Source: Caldinitratiruptor microaerophilus
Lineage (GTDB): Bacteria; Bacillota; Sulfobacillia; Symbiobacteriales; ZC4RG38
DNA length: 64,000 nt
Reading direction: 5' to 3'
Assembly (NCBI RefSeq): GCF_025999835.1
Contig: NZ_AP025628.1
Span: 1,550,001 to 1,614,000, forward strand
Numbering within the stretch: position 1 is the first letter of the stretch; the number at the start of each line of letters is the position of its first letter. A program made the position numbers and the translations under genes. A model generated the notes under the pieces. The model did not search any database. It was not told the DNA's origin and was given only the letters and a program-made list of their open reading frames with translations. This document shows, one piece after another, positions 33,243-41,392 of the stretch.

Positions 33243-34586
33243 CTACGCATCGCCCGCGCCGGCCGCCGGTCCGGCCGCCGCCAGGCGTACGACCCGCTTG
33301 GCCTTGAACTCGGTGCGCTGCAGGGTCCCCGCCGGCACGAGGCGCACGTCGGGGGTGACCAGGCACTCCTGCTTGAGCCGGGCCCGGAGCCTCTCGGACA
33401 CCTGCGCGGGGTCTCCGGCGCCCGGCAGGATCTCGGCCACGACCGTACAGCGCTCCACCATGCCGCCGGAGCCCGCCACCTCGATGCGGTACTCGTCGGT
33501 CAGCTCGGGGAGCGAGCGCACCGCGTTCTCCACGTTGCTGGGGTAGAACTTGGCGCCCCGGTACACGATCATGTCGTCGTGCCGGCCCAGGATCCCGCCG
33601 GGCGAGCGGGCGTGGGTCCGGCCGCAGGCGCACGGCTCGGGGTCGAGCCGGGCGTAGTCGTTCGTCCAGTAGCGGAGCATCGGGGTCGCTTCCCGGGTGA
33701 GGTGGGTGATCACCAGGACCCCGACCTCCCCGGGGCGGACCGGCTCCATCGTGGCGGGGTCGATGACCTCGATCAGGTGGTGGTCCTCGCTCCAGTGCAG
33801 GCCGGCCTGGGCCGTGCACTCGGAGGCGAAGGTCGGCCCGATCTCGGCCAGCCCGTAGTAGTCGTACGCGGCCCCGCCGAGCCGGGCCTCGAGCTTCGCC
33901 CGGGTGGCCGGCGCCTCGGTGCCGGCCTCGCCCCCCAGGGCGACCGCCTTCAGGTGCAGGTCTTCCGGGCCGATCCCGGCCTCGGCCAACTTCTCGGCGA
34001 TGTACAGGCCGTACGAGGGCGTCGCGGTCAGGACCGTCGACCGGGCGCGGGTGAGGAAGTCGATCTGCCGGTCCGTGAGCTGCGCCCCGATCGGGATGAC
34101 CAGCGCCCCCAGCCGCCGGCCGGCGTAGTGGACGGCCATCCCGGCCACCCAGAGGCCGTAGCTGAAGGCGTTCTGGATGACGTCCCCCGGCCGCGTCCCG
34201 AAAGACCAGAGGGTGCGGGCGGTGAACTCGGTGATGTTGCGGATGTCGTTCTCGCTCCAGATCGTCAGGACCGGCGCGCCGGTGGTCCCCGACGAGGGGT
34301 GGATCTCCCGCCACGTCTCCGGGGGCGCCACGGTGAAGCGGCCGTACGGGGGGTGCGCCGCCTGCTCGTCCCGCAGCTCCTGCTTGGTCACGAAGGGGAT
34401 GCGGCGGATGTCGTCCAGGGTGCGGATGTCCTCCGGCCGCACCCCCGCCCGGTCCATCCGCTCGCGGTAGAACGCCGAGCCCTCGTAACAGCGGCGCACC
34501 TGCCACCGCAGGCGCTCGAGCTGGAGCCGGCGCAGCTCCTCCCGCGGCATCGTCTCGATCTCGGGGTGGAGGAAGGCGCGTTCCAC
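33243..34586 (-). CDS. PaaK-type acyl/aryl-CoA ligase
   Basis: 447-residue adenylate-forming enzyme of the phenylacetate-CoA ligase type. The ATP loop SSGTTGAPVLTIW, YDYYGLAEIGPTFASEC, the hinge GRHDDMIVYRGAKFYPSNVE and the C-terminal lysine region RTEFKAKRVVRL are present. GTG 34586 has GGAGGT 9 bases upstream. No other phenylacetate (paa) genes are near, so the true substrate may be another acid, possibly 4-hydroxybutyrate given abfD in the same unit; that is conjecture. Confidence 0.88.
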   Translation of the reverse strand: MERAFLHPEIETMPREELRRLQLERLRWQVRRCYEGSAFYRERMDRAGVRPEDIRTLDDIRRIPFVTKQELRDEQAAHPPYGRFTVAPPETWREIHPSSGTTGAPVLTIWSENDIRNITEFTARTLWSFGTRPGDVIQNAFSYGLWVAGMAVHYAGRRLGALVIPIGAQLTDRQIDFLTRARSTVLTATPSYGLYIAEKLAEAGIGPEDLHLKAVALGGEAGTEAPATRAKLEARLGGAAYDYYGLAEIGPTFASECTAQAGLHWSEDHHLIEVIDPATMEPVRPGEVGVLVITHLTREATPMLRYWTNDYARLDPEPCACGRTHARSPGGILGRHDDMIVYRGAKFYPSNVENAVRSLPELTDEYRIEVAGSGGMVERCTVVAEILPGAGDPAQVSERLRARLKQECLVTPDVRLVPAGTLQRTEFKAKRVVRLAAAGPAAGAGDA

Positions 34587-34605
34587 CCGGCCGACACCTC
34601 CCACA

Positions 34606-35193
34606 TCAGGATCGGAGGCCCTGGAGGATCAGGCTGCTGAACATCTCGCCGACCTGCCGGGGCGTCAGGGGCCCGTCCGGACGCAGCCACTGGTAGGTCC
34701 AGTTGCACATGCCGAAGATGGCGAAGGTGACGATGCGCGGGTCGAGGTCCTGGCGGAACTCGCCGCTCCGCATGCCCTCCTCGACCAGTTCCCGCACCAG
34801 GGCCTCGTACCGGTCGCGCTTCTGCTTCACCAACGCGAACTTTTCCGATGACAGGGAGCGCCTTTCCTCGAAGAAGACGGTGACATGCGGACGGTACAGG
34901 GCGATGCTCTCCACCAGGTCCACGATGACCTGCCGGAGCCGTTCGGCCGCCGGGCCGGGCTGGCTACGGACCGCCTCGCCCCGCTCGAGTTCGTAGGTGA
35001 TGAAGGTCTCGTGGATGAGGTAGAGGAGGTCGTCCTTGCTGGCGAAGTGGTGGTAGAACCCACCCTTGCTGCAGTTGGCGGCGGTGATGATGTCCTGGAG
35101 GGAGGTGGAATGGTACCCCTTCTCGAGGAAGAGCTGGAGGGCTGCGCTCACGATCTGGTTTCGCAGCGACTCGGCAGCCGTCTGCAGACCCAT
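34606..35193 (-). CDS. TetR/AcrR family regulator of the CoA-ligase/LIV/abfD unit
   Basis: 195 residues. The N-terminal helix-turn-helix reads AALQLFLEKGYHSTSLQDIITAANCSKGGFYHHFASKDDLLYLI; the C-terminal half has the ligand domain of the FadR/PaaR type. It is the first gene of the unit and lies about 40 bases from a palindrome that suits it as operator, so autorepression relieved by an acyl-CoA is likely. The Shine-Dalgarno sequence touches ATG 35193, an unusually short spacing. Confidence 0.88.
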   Translation of the reverse strand: MGLQTAAESLRNQIVSAALQLFLEKGYHSTSLQDIITAANCSKGGFYHHFASKDDLLYLIHETFITYELERGEAVRSQPGPAAERLRQVIVDLVESIALYRPHVTVFFEERRSLSSEKFALVKQKRDRYEALVRELVEEGMRSGEFRQDLDPRIVTFAIFGMCNWTYQWLRPDGPLTPRQVGEMFSSLILQGLRS

Positions 35194-35236
35194 ACCTCCC
35201 GCTGCAATCGACTGGGTTCTCCGAATGGGTCCTTCC

Positions 35237-35252
35237 GACCGACCGGTCTGTC
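35237..35252. promoter_or_regulatory. TetR-type operator
   Basis: GACCGACCGGTCTGTC, an inverted repeat with one mismatch per arm around CCGG, 44 bases upstream of the tetR gene. The core ACCGACCGGTC resembles operators of acyl-CoA-responsive TetR repressors. From here to the next promoter (35526) I see no gene. Confidence 0.65.
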
Positions 35253-35525
35253 TTGGGTTTCATTGTAGCGAACGGGCCAAGTCTGACAAGTGCCGGTTGG
35301 CAAGTTACGACGAGAACTATCCGCCCAGTGAATCGACAGACAAGTGAGGCATCCGCACGCGCGGGTCGTGGTGGCCGTCTTCCTGACACACGGTTCGCTG
35401 GAGCCGGGGCGGTGGGTCACACGGGGACTGTGGCCTGGGTGGGCGAGGTGCCTCCCTCGCAGCCGCCGCCGTGGTCATCGGCTCCTTTGGGAATGGCGCG
35501 CACGACGACAGGGTTCGTCTCGTGA

Positions 35526-35554
35526 TTGCCATGAAGCATCGGTCATGGTATTGT
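35526..35554 (+). promoter_or_regulatory. Promoter and inverted repeat for the toxin-antitoxin pair
   Basis: TTGCCA (35526-35531), 17-base spacer, TATTGT (35549-35554), about 50 bases upstream of the antitoxin ATG. Within it the repeat CCATG/CATGG (35529-35533, 35544-35548) could be the antitoxin operator. Confidence 0.6.
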
Positions 35555-35606
35555 AGTCCCGAAGTGGCACCCGTATATTCTTGTACCACGACGGAGGTTC
35601 GGCTCC

Positions 35607-35870
35607 ATGTTGGACAGAGAGCGGAGCGAAGTGCGGACGAAGGTTGCCGACGGAGGCCGTCTCGTCATCCCGGTGGAATACCGAAAGGCTCTGGGAATCC
35701 AGATTGGAGACGACGTGATCCTTCGCCTCGAGAAGGACGAAATCCGCATCATGACCCTCGAGGGAGCCATCCGGCGAGCGCAGGAGGCGGTGCGCCGTTA
35801 CGTCCCCGAAGGGCGGTCGCTCGTCGACGAACTGGCGGCTGAGCGCCGGGTAGAGGCCGCGCATGAGTAA
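35607..35870 (+). CDS. AbrB/MazE-like antitoxin
   Basis: 87 residues with an N-terminal swapped-hairpin DNA-binding fold: KVADGGRLVIPVEYRKALGIQIGDDVILRLEKDEIRI. The C-terminus (AERRVEAAHE) would wrap the toxin. GGAGGT lies 8 bases before the ATG. It overlaps the PIN-domain gene by 8 bases, the classic antitoxin-toxin arrangement. Confidence 0.9.
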   Translation: MLDRERSEVRTKVADGGRLVIPVEYRKALGIQIGDDVILRLEKDEIRIMTLEGAIRRAQEAVRRYVPEGRSLVDELAAERRVEAAHE

Positions 35871-36249
35871 GTGGGTCCTGGACGCCTCCGCCCTGCTCGC
35901 GCTGCTGAACAACGAGCCCGGAGCCGAGCAGGTGATGGCGGCGCTCCTCGAGGGTGCCGTCATCAGCGCAGTCAACCTGTCAGAGGTCACAGCCAAGCTT
36001 GCGGACGTCGGCATGCCGGAAGCGGAGATCCGGCAAGTCCTTGGTCCGCTGCCCATGGATGTGGTCCCTTTCGACGCGGAATCCGCGTACCAAACCGGCC
36101 TCTTGCGAGTCCATACCCGGGAAGCAGGTCTTTCGCTCGGCGACAGGGCTTGCCTCGCGCTGGCGAAACAGCTTGGAAGACCCGCGCTGACCGCAGAACG
36201 AGCATGGGGACAGCTCAAGTCTGACGTCGAGGTCCGCCTGATCCGCTGA
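35863..36249 (+). CDS. vapC: VapC-type PIN-domain toxin
   Basis: 128 residues. The acidic residues of the PIN ribonuclease site are visible: D in WVLDASALLALLNNEPG, E in AVNLSEVTAKL, and D in SLGDRACLALAKQLG. The late TAERAW segment is also typical. It would cleave an RNA (in known cases a tRNA or rRNA) unless bound by the upstream antitoxin. It converges with the membrane-anchored hypothetical gene at 36269. Confidence 0.9.
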   Translation: MSKWVLDASALLALLNNEPGAEQVMAALLEGAVISAVNLSEVTAKLADVGMPEAEIRQVLGPLPMDVVPFDAESAYQTGLLRVHTREAGLSLGDRACLALAKQLGRPALTAERAWGQLKSDVEVRLIR

Positions 36250-36268
36250 TCGGGCCGGGGGATCGCCC

Positions 36269-36988
36269 TCACCGCGCCACGGCGAGGACGGCCAGGTCCC
36301 CGTCTGTCGTGATCTGCTCGCCCAGCTGGGGCTCGTCGAGCCCCTCCACCATCGTCACGCGAAAGGTCAGGGAGGCCTGGACGGCGCGCCCGTCGACCTC
36401 TACCCGCTGCCCGGCGCGCACGCGGGTCGTGAGCGCGCCGCGGCGGAAGTCGCCCGCCGCCCGGCCGTCGACGAGGAGGCGCGCCCCGGGTGCGGACGGC
36501 TGGCTGATGAGCGTCACGGTGATTCGCCCCTCACGGACCGGCCCCAGGGCCGGGGCGACCTCGCCCTGCCCGGCCGCGCTCGCACCGGCCGCCCGCTCCC
36601 GTGCCGGGGAGGTACCGTCCCCGGTTCTCGGCAGGGAGGGGCCGCCCCCGGTGCCCCGCTGGGACGTCCCGCTTGTGGCGCCCTGCGGCGGCGTCCGGCC
36701 CGTGTCCGGCGTCACGGTGGGAATCCCGGCCAGATCGCGGCGCGCCAAGAGAGCCTCCCAATCCACGCCTTCCAGGCGGTCGGCGAAGACCGCCAGCCGG
36801 CGCAGGGGAGGCTGGGTGAGAAGCATCTGGACCAGCACCAGCGTGACCAGGCCGAGGATGGTCAGGTGCAGCAGGAGCCGCTCCACGTGCTCCAGCCACG
36901 ACGGGGCCGGGGAGGGTGGCCCGTCGTCCCACGCGGGCTCCTGCGCGCGGCGGTAGCGCTCCCAGCGGTCGTCCTCCACCGGCGCCAC
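36269..36988 (-). CDS. Hypothetical single-span membrane protein
   Basis: 239 residues. One membrane helix at about residues 37-58 (LLLHLTILGLVTLVLVQMLL), then a low-complexity Gly/Thr/Pro/Ser linker (about 95-150), then a C-terminal domain with VTLISQPSAPGARLLVDGRAAGDF and LTTRVRAGQRVEVDGRAV that looks like a small beta domain. I do not recognise the family. It is the last gene on the minus strand after addA and the 77-residue gene, with 66 bases between. Confidence 0.6.
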   Translation of the reverse strand: MAPVEDDRWERYRRAQEPAWDDGPPSPAPSWLEHVERLLLHLTILGLVTLVLVQMLLTQPPLRRLAVFADRLEGVDWEALLARRDLAGIPTVTPDTGRTPPQGATSGTSQRGTGGGPSLPRTGDGTSPARERAAGASAAGQGEVAPALGPVREGRITVTLISQPSAPGARLLVDGRAAGDFRRGALTTRVRAGQRVEVDGRAVQASLTFRVTMVEGLDEPQLGEQITTDGDLAVLAVAR

Positions 36989-37054
36989 CCCCGCTGTCCA
37001 AGATGTCCCCCGGGTATTCTTATGTCCTGCGGGTCCGTTTATCCCGGACCGGCC

Positions 37055-37288
37055 TCAACCGGCCTGGGCGCCCGCCCGTTCCTCCTCGCGGGAGGGCCAG
37101 CGGTTCAGCTCCTCCAGGGCCTCCTCCTCAGAGGAGAAGATGGCGTCCGTCCCCACCGTCCCGAACCGGTGGATCCCCTTCTTCACGCCCTCCTTCTCGA
37201 AGGGCTCACGCTCGAGGATGTACCAGCGCTGCGCCCCCGGCGCCTTCCAGATGATCAGGTCCTCCCGGTACAGCTTTGCCAACCCCAA
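37055..37288 (-). CDS. Small conserved-looking hypothetical protein
   Basis: 77 residues, rich in charged and aromatic residues (REDLIIWKAPGAQRWYILEREPFEKEG). TTG 37288 follows AGAGGGGTC. No motif is recognised. It is 45 bases downstream of addA in the same direction; codon use (GC at third positions) is like its neighbours, supporting a real gene. Confidence 0.6.
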   Translation of the reverse strand: MGLAKLYREDLIIWKAPGAQRWYILEREPFEKEGVKKGIHRFGTVGTDAIFSSEEEALEELNRWPSREEERAGAQAG

Positions 37289-37333
37289 GACCCCTCTTCC
37301 GTCCCCGCGCAGGTCGGGCGTGTTCCTGGTCCA

Positions 37334-40300
37334 CTACTGTATCAGACCGCCGGCAGCGCCGGCAACGGGCCCGACGGGAACGTTGACGCCCGGGCGCAGG
37401 AAGGCGAGCCATACCTCCCGCACAGGGCGCCGCAGCACCTCGCCCAGCACCCGGGCGTAGGTCAGGACCTGCGGCCGGTGCCGGTCGGCAGCTCGCCCGG
37501 CCTCCTCGGGACCGACGTCATCCGTCTTGAAGTCGATGATCACGAGGCCCCCGTCCGGCTCCTCGAGCACGCAGTCGACCATCCCCTGAAGGGTCACCCG
37601 CTCGCCGGCGGCCTGCTCCGGATCCAGGTCGGGGAAGACCTCGGCGGCCGGCACCCCGGCCGTGAACGCCACCTCCCGCCGCACCCGGTCGGGTGCCGCC
37701 CGGAGGCGCGCGCCGAGGGGGGAGGCGAAGAAGCGGGCGAGGTCGGCGACCGGCACCGCGGCCGCCTGCTCCGCCGTCAGCACTTCCCGCTCCACCAGCA
37801 CCCGCACCTGGCGGGCGATGTCCGCCTCGTCGAGGGCAGCGCCCAGGTCGAGGAGCTGCAGCACGCGGTGGGTCGCGGAGCCCGCCTCGGCCGGGGTGAG
37901 GGTCGCGGGCTGCGCCTGCAGGAAGCGGGGCCGCGCGGGGGTGAGGGCGCGCAGGCGGGCCGGCTCGGGATGGACGGCCCCGGCCCACTCCGGCCCCTCG
38001 GCGTCCTCGTCCGGGCCCGAGGGGCCGGCATCCGGACCCCGGCCCCAGTGGACGAGGTCGGACACCGTGGTCTTCGCGCGCCGGCGAGCCACATCCGCGT
38101 ACGGGTACGTCCAGCGCAGGCGCAGAGCGGCGTCCCGGTGAGGGCCGGGCCCGTCGAGCGTCACCCCGGGCAGCGGCTCGAGGCCGCAGAGGCGCTCCCG
38201 GAGGTCGAGGAGGTCGGACCCCTTGCCCCCGGGCGGCGCCACGACCGGCTCGCGAGGGGCGCCGCCTGCTCCGGCGGCCACCGCCTCGGCCGGCGACAGG
38301 ATCGCCACGTGCCAGCGGGACGGGTCGGCAGCCACGCCGGGGTCGGCGGGAACCCCGGCCGCTTCCGTTCCGGCCGACCCCGCCCCCGCCGCCCACCGCC
38401 GCAGGGGCGCGCCGCCGGCATGGCGGCAAAGGGCCGGCCCCAGCCAGTCCAGGTAGGCGTTGGCGCCGGCGAGGAGCCCGTCGGGCAGCGGCCAGCCCGT
38501 GTGGCACGCGGCTAGGTCCGCCCAGGCCGGGATCGAGCGGGCGGGCGACGCCACCGTGCCGACGAGCACCAGCCGCTCGCGGGCCCGGGTGAGCGCCACG
38601 TACAGGACGCGCATCTCCTCGGCCAGGGCCTCCTGCCGCAGGCGGGCCGCGACCGCGCGGTGGGCGAGCGAGGGGTAGCGCAGGCGGAGGTCCGGGTCCA
38701 CGATCCGGGGCCCCAGTCCCAGGTCCCGGTGCACCAGCAGGTCGCCCTGCGTGTCCTCAAGGTTGAAGCGCCTGCCCAGGCCCAGCACCACCACGACGGG
38801 GAACTCGAGCCCCTTGGCCTTGTGGATGCTGAGGATCCGTACCACGTCCTCCCCCTCGCCCAGCGGCGAGGCCTCCGCCATGTCCTGGCCGCGCTCGCGC
38901 AGCCGCTCGACGAAGCGGAGGAAGCGGAAGAGACCCTGGCGGCTGAACTGGTCGAACTGGCGGGCCCGGTCGTGCAGGGCCAGCAGGTTCGCGTGGCGCT
39001 GCGCGCCCTCCGGCAGGCCGAGGGCGTGGTGCACGAGCCCCGTCTCCTCGTACAGGTGCCACAGGAGGCGGCTCAGCGGGAGCCGCCGGGCCAGGCCCCG
39101 CCACGTCTCCAGGCGCTCCAGGAATCCCCTCAGCCGATCAGCGAGGGCTGCCGGGACGGCCTCACCCCCCTCGCCCGCCGCCGCCGCCCGTACCGCGCCG
39201 TAGAAGTCGGCTCCCGGCGCGGCGAGGCGGATGCGGGCCAGGTCCCCGGCGTCGAGCCCCACCACGCTGGAGCGCAGGACCGCCGCCAGCGGGATGTCCT
39301 GGCGCGGGTTGTCGATGACCGCCAGGAGCGACAGGACGGTCTGCACCTCCACCGTACCGAAGTAGCCCGAGCCGGCGTCGGCGTAGGCGGGGATCCCGGC
39401 GGCCTCCAGGGCGGCCGCCACCACGGCGGCGGCGGGGCGGAGCGACCGCAGGAGGATGACCACGTCCCGGGGCCGGAGCGGCCGGTAGCGCCCCTCCTCG
39501 CGATCCCAGATGAGGGTACCGCCATCGAGGAGGGCCCGGATCCGCCCGGCGGCGAGGGACGCCTCCCGTTCGAGGGCGGTCATCTCCGCCTCCTCGTCCG
39601 CACCGGCTGCAGCGCCCTCCGCCGGCTCACCGCCTGCGGGCTCCGCCCCCTCCGGATCGTCCCCGCCGCCCTCGCCTGCGGACCCCTCCTCGCCGGCGGA
39701 GCCGCCCTCGCCCCGCGTTCCGGCGATGAGGTACATCTCCACCGGCGCCTCGCCGGCGGGCGGACCCGGGGGCCACGGCGCCGGTGCGGCCCCCGGCGGT
39801 GCCGGGGCCGGCCCGTCCGGGCCACCGGAGGGCTCGGAAGTGGCGGGGGGCTCCGGATACTCGGCACCGGGCACGAGCTCGGCGGCCCGGTCGTAGGCGA
39901 CCTCGCCGGCGCCCGGGGTCATGATCTGGCGAAAGAGGAAGTTCACCGCGCGGAGGACGGAGGGACGGCTGCGGAAGTTGGCCTGGAGGTCGATGCGCCG
40001 GCCGGGTCCCTCGCCGTCCCGGGAATACCGGTGGTACTTGTCCAGGAAGAGCCGGGGCTCCGCGTGGCGGAACCGGTAGATGCTCTGCTTGACGTCCCCC
40101 ACCATGAACAGGTTCGGCGGCCCCGCCTCGCCGCCGTCCCGGGAGACGAGCGTCAGGATGGCGTCCTGCAGGGGGTTGATGTCCTGGTACTCGTCCACGA
40201 GGACGGCGGCGTACCGGGCCTGCACCTCCCGGGCGACCGCCGAGGGCGCCAGCGTCCCCTCGGGCGCCCCGGGGTCGAGCAGGACCTGGAGGGCGAGGCG

Positions 40301-41386
40301 CTCGATGTCGTGGAAGTCGACGAGCCCGCGGGCCGACTTGGCCGTCGCGTACTCCCGGTCCAGCTCCCGGACCAGCCCGACCAGCGTCCGCACCAGAGGC
40401 GCCAGGGACCGGAGCTCCGCGAGCAGGTCCCCCAGCGGCCGGCCCGGGACGCCGCCCGCCAGCTCCTGCCGCACGACCTCCTTCACCCGCTCGCGCAGAT
40501 CCGTGACGGTTTTCTTCAGGTCGCCCCGCACCGCATCGGCGCGCAGCCGCGGCAGGGTGCCGAACTCGAACCCCAGAAGCCCCTGCCGGAGGTCCTCCCA
40601 CGTCCCGGATCGGGCCGTGCGGAGGAGCACCTCCAGCCGCGCCAGGTCCCCGGCCAGCACGTCTCCGTAGGCCGCCGGACCCCCGGGCAGGGCGGCGAGA
40701 CGGAGGGCCCGCCGCAGGAGCCACACCGCCTCCTCGAGCCGGCCCGCCACCTCGGCCTGCACCGACGGTACCCACGGCTCTCCGCTCCCGGGCGGGTCCT
40801 CGAAGCGCGCGGCCACCTCCTCCAGCCACCGCCAGGGCCACGGCATCTGGACCGCCTGGGACCAGAGGGCCTCCACCGCCTCGCGGAGGCGCGCGTCGCC
40901 CCGCAGCCCGCCGTACCGGTCCACCAGCGCCAGGAAGGGCTCCGGGTCGGGCGCGGCGTACGCCGCCTCGAAGACGGCGTCCAGCGCCTCCTCCCGCAGG
41001 AGGGCGGCCTCGTGCTCGTCGGCCACCCGCACGCCGGGATCGAGGCCCAGGCGGTAGAAGTGCTGCCGCACGAGCCCGAGGCAGAACGCGTGCAGGGTGC
41101 GGATGGACGCCCGGTCCAGGAGCGAGAGCTGCCGGCGGAGGAAGGCGCTGCCGGGGTCCCGGGCGAGGGCGGCCTTCACCTCCCTCGCGATGCGCTGCCG
41201 CATCTCAGTTGCCGCCGCCTCGGTAAAGGTGACCACCAGGAGCCGGTCCAGGTCGAGCCCGCCCAGCACCCGGCGCAGCACGCGCTCGACCAGCGTGGCC
41301 GTCTTGCCGGCCCCCGCGGCGGCCGCCACCAGGACCCGGGTGCCCTCTGCCTCGATCGCCAGCTCCTGCTCCGGCGTCCAGCCCAT
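37334..41386 (-). CDS. addA: ATP-dependent helicase/nuclease AddA
   Basis: 1350-residue UvrD-like helicase with nuclease, the larger subunit of the AddAB double-strand-break resection enzyme. Motif I AAAAGAGKTATLVERVL near the N-terminus, motif II VLVDEYQDINPLQ, FMVGDVKQSIYRFRHAEP, and motif V HKAKGLEFPVVVVLGL; the C-terminal RecB-type nuclease shows VIIDFKTDDVG. A Gly/Glu/Ala-rich insertion at about residues 515-600 is longer than usual. It follows addB by 6 bases. Confidence 0.95.
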   Translation of the reverse strand: MGWTPEQELAIEAEGTRVLVAAAAGAGKTATLVERVLRRVLGGLDLDRLLVVTFTEAAATEMRQRIAREVKAALARDPGSAFLRRQLSLLDRASIRTLHAFCLGLVRQHFYRLGLDPGVRVADEHEAALLREEALDAVFEAAYAAPDPEPFLALVDRYGGLRGDARLREAVEALWSQAVQMPWPWRWLEEVAARFEDPPGSGEPWVPSVQAEVAGRLEEAVWLLRRALRLAALPGGPAAYGDVLAGDLARLEVLLRTARSGTWEDLRQGLLGFEFGTLPRLRADAVRGDLKKTVTDLRERVKEVVRQELAGGVPGRPLGDLLAELRSLAPLVRTLVGLVRELDREYATAKSARGLVDFHDIERLALQVLLDPGAPEGTLAPSAVAREVQARYAAVLVDEYQDINPLQDAILTLVSRDGGEAGPPNLFMVGDVKQSIYRFRHAEPRLFLDKYHRYSRDGEGPGRRIDLQANFRSRPSVLRAVNFLFRQIMTPGAGEVAYDRAAELVPGAEYPEPPATSEPSGGPDGPAPAPPGAAPAPWPPGPPAGEAPVEMYLIAGTRGEGGSAGEEGSAGEGGGDDPEGAEPAGGEPAEGAAAGADEEAEMTALEREASLAAGRIRALLDGGTLIWDREEGRYRPLRPRDVVILLRSLRPAAAVVAAALEAAGIPAYADAGSGYFGTVEVQTVLSLLAVIDNPRQDIPLAAVLRSSVVGLDAGDLARIRLAAPGADFYGAVRAAAAGEGGEAVPAALADRLRGFLERLETWRGLARRLPLSRLLWHLYEETGLVHHALGLPEGAQRHANLLALHDRARQFDQFSRQGLFRFLRFVERLRERGQDMAEASPLGEGEDVVRILSIHKAKGLEFPVVVVLGLGRRFNLEDTQGDLLVHRDLGLGPRIVDPDLRLRYPSLAHRAVAARLRQEALAEEMRVLYVALTRARERLVLVGTVASPARSIPAWADLAACHTGWPLPDGLLAGANAYLDWLGPALCRHAGGAPLRRWAAGAGSAGTEAAGVPADPGVAADPSRWHVAILSPAEAVAAGAGGAPREPVVAPPGGKGSDLLDLRERLCGLEPLPGVTLDGPGPHRDAALRLRWTYPYADVARRRAKTTVSDLVHWGRGPDAGPSGPDEDAEGPEWAGAVHPEPARLRALTPARPRFLQAQPATLTPAEAGSATHRVLQLLDLGAALDEADIARQVRVLVEREVLTAEQAAAVPVADLARFFASPLGARLRAAPDRVRREVAFTAGVPAAEVFPDLDPEQAAGERVTLQGMVDCVLEEPDGGLVIIDFKTDDVGPEEAGRAADRHRPQVLTYARVLGEVLRRPVREVWLAFLRPGVNVPVGPVAGAAGGLIQ

Positions 41387-41392
41387 CGCCCC

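Noticed and set aside
33243-34586. A phenylacetate degradation operon
   Set aside because: Only the PaaK-like ligase is present; no paaABCDE, paaG, paaZ or related genes occur in the window.
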